Shown: positions 58,123 through 64,000 of the stretch, piece after piece | Numbering within the stretch: position 1 is the first letter of the stretch | How the letters are laid out: each line of letters opens with the position of its first letter | DNA from: Bilabrum cf. latius | Taxonomy: Eukaryota > Bigyra: Bicosoecida > Bigyra > Bicosoecida | Direction of reading: 5' to 3' | Length of the DNA: 64,000 bases | Assembly: GCA_965178125.1 (NCBI GenBank) | Contig: OZ237765.1 | Span: 787,505 to 851,504 of the forward strand | Notes under the pieces: model-generated | Databases searched by the model: none | Told to the model about the DNA's origin: nothing | Seen by the model: only the letters and a program-made list of their open reading frames with translations | Made by a program: the position numbers and the translations under genes

Positions 58123-59927
58123 ATCCTGCGGGATACGATCTCGGCAACCACAGGAGATATGAAGACCGTTCAAATTGCGTTGGGACGGCCTAGGGCCACA
58201 TCATTGGCCAAATGTTCCTCAGGTTCCGCTTTTGACGCGCGGCGCCAATATTGGGCCTTGAAGATTTTCATGCTGAAATCCTGCGGGATACGATCTCGGC
58301 AACCACAGGAGATATGAAGACCGTTCAAATTGCGTTGGGACGGCCTAGGGCCACAACATTGGCCAAATGTTCCTCAGGTTCCGCTTTTGACGCGCGGCGC
58401 CAATATTGGGCCTTGAAGATTTTCATGCTGAAATCCTGCGGGATACGATCTCGGCAACCACAGGAGATATGAAGACCGTTCAAATTGCGTTGGGACGGCC
58501 TAGGGCCACAACATTGGCCAAATGTTCCTCAGGTTCCGCTTTTGACGCGCGGCGCCAATATTGGGCCTTGAAGATTTTCATGCTGAAATCCTGCGGGATA
58601 CGATCTCGGCAACCACAGGAGATATGAAGACCGTTAAAATTGCATTGGGACGGCCTAGAGCCACATCATTGGCCAAATGTTCCTCAGGTTCCGCTTTTGA
58701 CGCGCGGCGCCAATATTGGGCCTTGAAGATTTTCATGCTGAAATCCTGCGGGATACGATCTCGGCAACCACAGGAGATATGAAGACCGTTCAAATTGCGT
58801 TGGGACGGCCTAGGGCCACATCATTGGCCAAATGTTCCTCAGGTTCCGCTTTTGACGCGCGGCGCCAATATTGGGCCTTGAAGATTTTCATGCTGAAATC
58901 CTGCGGGATACGATCTCGGCAACCACAGGAGATATGAAGACCGTTCAAATTGCGTTGGGACGGCCTAGAGCCACATCATTGGCCAAATGTTCCTCAGGTT
59001 CCGCTTTTGACGCGCGGCGCCAATATTGGGCCTTGAAGATTTTCATGCTGAAATCCTGCGGGATACGATCTCGGCAACCACAGGAGATATGAAGACCGTT
59101 CAAATTGCGTTGGGACGGCCTAGGGCCACATCATTGGCCAAATGTTCCTCAGGTTCCGCTTTTGACGCGCGGCGCCAATATTGGGCCTTGAAGATTTTCA
59201 TGCTGAAATCCTGCGGGATACGATCTCGGCAACCACAGGAGATATGAAGACCGTTCAAATTGCGTTGGGACGGCCTAGAGCCACATCATTGGCCAAATGT
59301 TCCTCAGGTTCCGCTTTTGACGCGCGGCGCCAATATTGGGCCTTGAAGATTTTCATGCTGAAATCCTGCGGGATACGATCTCGGCAACCACAGGAGATAT
59401 GAAGACCGTTCAAATTGCGTTGGGACGGCCTAGGGCCACAACATTGGCCAAATGTTCCTCAGGTTCCGCTTTTGACGCGCAGCGCCAATATTGGGCCTTG
59501 AAGATTTTCATGCTGAAATCCTGCGGGATACGATCTCGGCAACCACAGGAGATATGAAGACCGTTCAAATTGCGTTGGGACGGCCTAGGGCCACATCATT
59601 GGCCAAATGTTCCTCAGGTTCCGCTTTTGACGCGCGGCGCCAATATTGGGCCTTGAAGATTTTCATGCTGAAATCCTGCGGGATACGATCTCGGCAACCA
59701 CAGGAGATATGAAGACCGTTAAAATTGCATTGGGACGGCCTAGGGCCACAACATTGGCCAAATGTTCCTCAGGTTCCGCTTTTGACGCACGGCGCCAATA
59801 TTGGGCCTTGAAGATTTTCATGCTGAAATCCTGCGGGATACGATCTCGGCAACCACAGGAGATATGAAGACCGTTCAAATTGCGTTGGGACGGCCTAGGG
59901 CCACAACATTGGCCAAATGTTCCTCAG
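58123..59927 (+). repeat. 155-bp satellite, about 11.6 copies
   Basis: Monomers of exactly 155 bp from 58123 to 59927, almost identical. Recurrent variants are TCATTGG/ACATTGG, CCTAGGG/CCTAGAG and a TTAAAATTGCATTGG block in two copies (about 58636 and 59715), so higher-order shuffling has occurred. Each monomer holds perfect palindromes CCAATATTGG and TTGGCCAA. A 73-residue frame recurs in each unit, but 155 is not a multiple of 3 and nothing suggests translation. Confidence 0.97.
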
Positions 59928-59978
59928 ATTCATTGTACTTCATTCAGTGCAAGTATGGCGTATTGAAACCTACTCGGG

Positions 59979-62505
59979 GGAGGTTTCAAAACCTACCCAG
60001 GGCGGTTTCAAAACCTACCCAGGGCGGTTTCAAAACCTACCCAGGGCGGTTTCAAAACCTACCCAGGGCGGTTTCAAAACCTACCCAGGGCGGTTTCAAA
60101 ACCTACCCAGGGCGGTTTCAAAACCTACCCAGGGCGGTTTCAAAACCTACCCAGGGCGGTTTCAAAACCTACCCAGGGCGGTTTCAAAACCTACCCAGGG
60201 CGGTTTCAAAACCTACCCAGGGCGGTTTCAAAACCTACCCAGGGCGGTTTCAAAACCTACCCAGGGCGGTTTCAAAACCTACCCAGGGCGGTTTCAAAAC
60301 CTACCCAGGGCGGTTTCAAAACCTACCCAGGGCGGTTTCAAAACCTACCCAGGGCGGTTTCAAAACCTACCCAGGGCGGTTTCAAAACCTACCCAGGGCG
60401 GTTTCAAAACCTACCCAGGGCGGTTTCAAAACCTACCCAGGGCGGTTTCAAAACCTACCCAGGGCGGTTTCAAAACCTACCCAGGGCGGTTTCAAAACCT
60501 ACCCAGGGCGGTTTCAAAACCTACCCAGGGCGGTTTCAAAACCTACCCAGGGCGGTTTCAAAACCTACCCAGGGCGGTTTCAAAACCTACCCAGGGCGGT
60601 TTCAAAACCTACCCAGGGCGGTTTCAAAACCTACCCAGGGCGGTTTCAAAACCTACCCAGGGCGGTTTCAAAACCTACCCAGGGCGGTTTCAAAACCTAC
60701 CCAGGGCGGTTTCAAAACCTACCCAGGGCGGTTTCAAAACCTACCCAGGGCGGTTTCAAAACCTACCCAGGGCGGTTTCAAAACCTACCCAGGGCGGTTT
60801 CAAAACCTACCCAGGGCGGTTTCAAAACCTACCCAGGGAGGTTTCAAAACCTACCCAGGGCGGTTTCAAAACCTACCCAGGGCGGTTTCAAAACCTACCC
60901 AGGGCGGTTTCAAAACCTACCCAGGGCGGTTTCAAAACCTACCCAGGGCGGTTTCAAAACCTACCCAGGGCGGTTTCAAAACCTACCCAGGGCGGTTTCA
61001 AAACCTACCCAGGGCGGTTTCAAAACCTACCCAGGGCGGTTTCAAAACCTACCCAGGGCGGTTTCAAAACCTACCCAGGGCGGTTTCAAAACCTACCCAG
61101 GGCGGTTTCAAAACCTACCCAGGGCGGTTTCAAAACCTACCCAGGGCGGTTTCGAAACCTACCCAGGGCGGTTTCAAAACCTACCCAGGGCGGTTTCAAA
61201 ACCTACCCAGGGCGGTTTCAAAACCTACCCAGGGCGGTTTCAAAACCTACCCAGGGCGGTTTCAAAACCTACCCAGGGCGGTTTCAAAACCTACCCAGGG
61301 CGGTTTCAAAACCTACCCAGGGCGGTTTCAAAACCTACCCAGGGCGGTTTCAAAACCTACCCAGGGCGGTTTCAAAACCTACCCAGGGCGGTTTCAAAAC
61401 CTACCCAGGGCGGTTTCAAAACCTACCCAGGGCGGTTTCAAAACCTACCCAGGGCGGTTTCAAAACCTACCCAGGGCGGTTTCAAAACCTACCCAGGGCG
61501 GTTTCAAAACCTACCCAGGGCGGTTTCAAAACCTACCCAGGGCGGTTTCAAAACCTACCCAGGGCGGTTTCAAAACCTACCCAGGGCGGTTTCAAAACCT
61601 ACCCAGGGAGGTTTCAAAACCTACCCAGGGAGGTTTCAAAACCTACCCAGGGCGGTTTCAAAACCTACCCAGGGCGGTTTCAAAACCTACCCAGGGCGGT
61701 TTCAAAACCTACCCAGGGCGGTTTCAAAACCTACCCAGGGCGGTTTCAAAACCTACCCAGGGCGGTTTCAAAACCTACCCAGGGCGGTTTCAAAACCTAC
61801 CCAGGGCGGTTTCAAAACCTACCCAGGGCGGTTTCAAAACCTACCCAGGGCGGTTTCAAAACCTACCCAGGGCGGTTTCAAAACCTACCCAGGGCGGTTT
61901 CAAAACCTACCCAGGGCGGTTTCAAAACCTACCCAGGGCGGTTTCAAAACCTACCCAGGGCGGTTTCAAAACCTACCCAGGGCGGTTTCAAAACCTACCC
62001 AGGGAGGTTTCAAAACCTACCCAGGGAGGTTTCAAAACCTACCCAGGGAGGTTTCAAAACCTACCCAGGGAGGTTTCAAAACCTACCCAGGGAGGTTTCA
62101 AAACCTACCCAGGGAGGTTTCAAAACCTACCCAGGGCGGTTTCAAAACCTACCCAGGGCGGTTTCAAAACCTACCCAGGGCGGTTTCAAAACCTACCCAG
62201 GGCGGTTTCAAAACCTACCCAGGGCGGTTTCAAAACCTACCCAGGGCGGTTTCAAAACCTACCCAGGGCGGTTTCAAAACCTACCCAGGGCGGTTTCAAA
62301 ACCTACCCAGGGAGGTTTCAAAACCTACCCAGGGCGGTTTCAAAACCTACCCAGGGAGGTTTCAAAACCTACCCAGGGAGGTTTCAAAACCTACCCAGGG
62401 AGGTTTCAAAACCTACCCAGGGAGGTTTCAAAACCTACCCAGGGAGGTTTCAAAACCTACCCAGGGAGGTTTCAAAACCTACCCAGGGAGGTTTGAAACC
62501 TACCC
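59979..62505 (+). repeat. 21-bp minisatellite, about 120 copies
   Basis: Unit GGCGGTTTCAAAACCTACCC plus A, repeated about 120 times without spacers. Each unit contains an inverted repeat GGTTT-CA-AAACC. The main variant replaces GGGCGG by GGGAGG: singly at the left edge and at 60838, in small groups near 61610 and 62000-62110, and becoming dominant from 62340 to the right end. One unit has TTTCGAAACC (about 61150). Being 21 bp it is open in several frames, giving spurious frames over 850 codons. Confidence 0.97.
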
Positions 62506-62771
62506 TAGGTGTGGGTTTGGGAATCCAGTGGTTATTGACCGATATTCAATGTTGTGGCTCGTTCTACGTAGCCATATGTATGCGTTAACCTCCTTGGTCG
62601 ATACATCGCTTTGACATCAGGTATTCGTTGGCTTATAGTCAAGACTAAATAGATTGCGTCCTGGCTCCTACTATCCCGTCCTAACGGGTCACTGGCTGGC
62701 ACTCTGGCAAGCTCCTCTCACAAGCTGGCCCAGCTGCCACTGACCTCAATTGGTATCCGCCTGGCTGCTTT
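62506..62771. other. Unique sequence right of the minisatellite
   Basis: About 265 bp of unique, moderate-GC DNA between the minisatellite and the stop of the right-edge gene. No tRNA-like fold, open frame or repeat recognised; probably the 3' flank of that gene. Confidence 0.5.
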
Positions 62772-64000
62772 TCACTCGTTATCGGAGGAGGGTTCCGCAT
62801 CGACAGCTGCCAGGAGCGCCTCAACAGCGTCCACGTCTGCTGCATTGAGATCTCCTTCCGCCGTCTTCTCGAGGGCCGTCATCAGGCCTACGAGCGTGCC
62901 CAACCCGTCGTCCCTCTCTTGAATTGTTTCCTGCACGTCCTCGAGCATGTCGTCGAGAGTTCGGCTGACGCCCAGCGCTATGTCATCGCAGGCAGCGAGG
63001 ATGCGGTCCACCAGGTGCCGCTGCTAGTCGGTGAAGCCGTTGTCATCCACTCCACCGTCGTTCTCAGAGTCGTCTTGCTGGTTCTGGGCCTCGTTCTCTT
63101 CTTCCTCATCCAGCTCGTCCTGATCCTCCTCGTCCTGCTGCACGAGTTCTATCGGAGCCTCATCCTCGTCCTCTTCATCGGCTGCGTCTGCGTGGTATCG
63201 ATCACCGATCTCCTCTTCATCCTCCTCAGAGTCCTGTCGAGGCAGTGATGCTGCTGCTCCACTCCTTGCGCCTCTTGCTCCCCTCTTGTCCTGGCCAACG
63301 GCGTGGCGAGCTCCTCCGCCATAGCCCGGTTGGAGAATGGGCGATCGCTTGTGCTGTATCTTAGCCCGAGGTGCCGCTTCAGTCGCCTTCCTGCGCTCCG
63401 GTTCTGCCGGTTGCGCACCTTCATCCCTCGGCTTTCCCTTTGACTTTCCCTTTGACTTGCCCGCGGCCTTGGTCCTGGCCTTCAATTTGGCCTTTGCCTT
63501 TTCCCTGGCCTTGGCCTCCGCTCTCCGCTTGGGGCCGAGTAGGTCGTTGTTCAGTCGCTCGGTCTATGAGTCGCTGGACTCTGAGCCGTCTGAATCTTGC
63601 TCGCCTCGTTTCCTCTGGGCCTTGTAGGCACTGTGGTCCGCGACACCGTCGTCGGGGTCGTCCTCGTCGTCGTCGACCATGGCACTCCGTTTGTCCTTGC
63701 CAGCACGGGGTGCTCCACTCGGCGAAGCAGCAGCGGCTCCCGCAGAAGCATCTTGGTCCCCTGCGGCTGCCGCGGCAGAGTCCTTGACTGCCATGTCAAA
63801 CACGTCTTGGAACACAGCCTGCATGCCTCCACGCGCACGCACAGAGGCTTTCCCAGCTCCGTAGTCGCAGACGAACTTGATCGCGGTCTTGTAGTTCCTC
63901 CGCAAGCCATCCATGCCTGCCTTGAACCAAGGATTGTGGCTGGTAGAGTAGCCGCTGTCGCGCAGGCCCATGAGCATCTAATTCATCTTGCGGTAGCCTG
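62772..64000 (-). CDS. C-terminal part of an unidentified acidic/basic nuclear-type protein
   Basis: The frame enters from the right edge and ends at TGA 62774-62772, about 409 residues visible, with TAG = Gln at 63978, 63564 and 63024. The segment nearest the edge looks folded (HNPWFKAGMDGLRRNYKTAI). Then come an Asp/Glu block, a long Lys/Ala/Arg block (KAREKAKAKLKARTKAAGKS), another Glu/Asp/Gln block and a final helical region (DRILAACDDIALGVSRTLDD). The alternating acidic and basic stretches are typical of nuclear or nucleolar chaperone-like tails. I cannot name the family from this part. Confidence 0.6.

Noticed and set aside
57317-58147. Open frames translated from the TTAGGG array on both strands
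   Set aside because: They are Leu-Gly or Leu-Thr dipeptide artefacts of the hexamer repeat.
58123-59927. Recurrent 73-codon frame in each 155-bp monomer as a small protein family
   Set aside because: Unit length is not a multiple of three, so frames do not join, and there is no promoter or divergence pattern of coding sequence.
59979-62505. CRISPR-like array
   Set aside because: The units are contiguous with no unique spacers, and the genome is eukaryotic.
59801-62614. A 937-residue open frame (and a second of 859) through the satellite and minisatellite
   Set aside because: A 21-bp unit without stops is automatically open in several frames. The predicted peptide is only a 7-residue repeat in each frame, with no upstream gene signals.
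1-64000. Alternative: the TAGs mark decaying pseudogenes or programmed readthrough
   Set aside because: Essential housekeeping genes are all affected while TGA and TAA never interrupt domains and no frameshifts accompany the TAGs. No special readthrough context follows the TAGs.
1-64000. Alternative: TAG encodes Leu, Tyr or Glu, as in other variant codes
   Set aside because: The COQ8, CFAP418 and poly-Gln sites all require Gln. With Leu or Tyr these conserved positions would be broken in independent genes at once.
1-64000. tRNA genes, including a CUA-anticodon Gln tRNA, within the window
   Set aside because: I scanned by eye for B-box-like GGTTCGANTCC and cloverleaf pairs. The few TTCGA hits lie inside coding exons and lack an acceptor-stem partner, so none is reported.

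Overview
This window is nuclear DNA from a GC-rich, compact eukaryotic genome. It has spliceosomal GT-AG introns, proteins found only in eukaryotes (NOP9, ALG3, EME1, a NatB-type subunit, the ciliary protein CFAP418) and a long TTAGGG telomere-type array. Delta-aminolevulinate synthase, i.e. the C4 haem pathway, argues against an ordinary green plant or green alga. CFAP418 and a protein combining a RIIa-like motif with GAF domains argue for a flagellated cell. The most likely source is a free-living or parasitic heterotrophic protist; I cannot name the lineage.

The central result is a non-standard genetic code. Read with the standard code, nearly every gene is cut into pieces by TAG. Read with TAG as a sense codon, the pieces join in the same frame into full-length proteins that end at TGA or TAA. 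I traced about 90 in-frame TAG codons in about 23 genes; none of the reconstructed genes ends at TAG. Two TAGs fall on family-conserved glutamines (AVKV-Q-YPGV of COQ8 and CC-Q-CSW of CFAP418) and one lies inside a poly-Gln run, so TAG = Gln. TGA (about 17 genes) and TAA (5 genes) remain stops. All CDS entries below use this code.

Layout. 1-5107: a mitochondrial-type protein (minus, runs off the left edge) and a degenerate DEAH-helicase-like protein (plus). 5201-15839: NOL11-like rRNA-processing factor, COQ8, a LOG-type nucleotide hydrolase, ALAS. 16184-28996: a large signal-peptide membrane protein, NOP9, ALG3, a basic protein, EME1. 29213-47391: a NAA25-like protein, a helical/PPR-like protein, a secreted acidic repeat protein, a small multi-pass membrane protein and a very long low-complexity protein. 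47392-57004: CFAP418, a ciliary-type coiled-coil protein, a GT8 glycosyltransferase, a SUMO-like-domain protein, an isopentenyl phosphate kinase and a RIIa-GAF-GAF protein. 57005-62771: a repeat block of 53-bp repeats, then about 92 TTAGGG units, then about 11.6 copies of a 155-bp satellite, then about 120 copies of a 21-bp minisatellite. 62772-64000: the 3' part of an acidic/basic nuclear-type protein on the minus strand.

There is no operon logic. Neighbours alternate strand, with roughly 100-350 bp between divergent starts and as little as 39 bp between convergent stops. Functional themes present are ribosome biogenesis (NOP9, NOL11-like), mitochondrial haem and quinone synthesis (ALAS, COQ8), ER/Golgi glycosylation (ALG3, GT8), DNA repair (EME1, SUMO-like protein) and the cilium.
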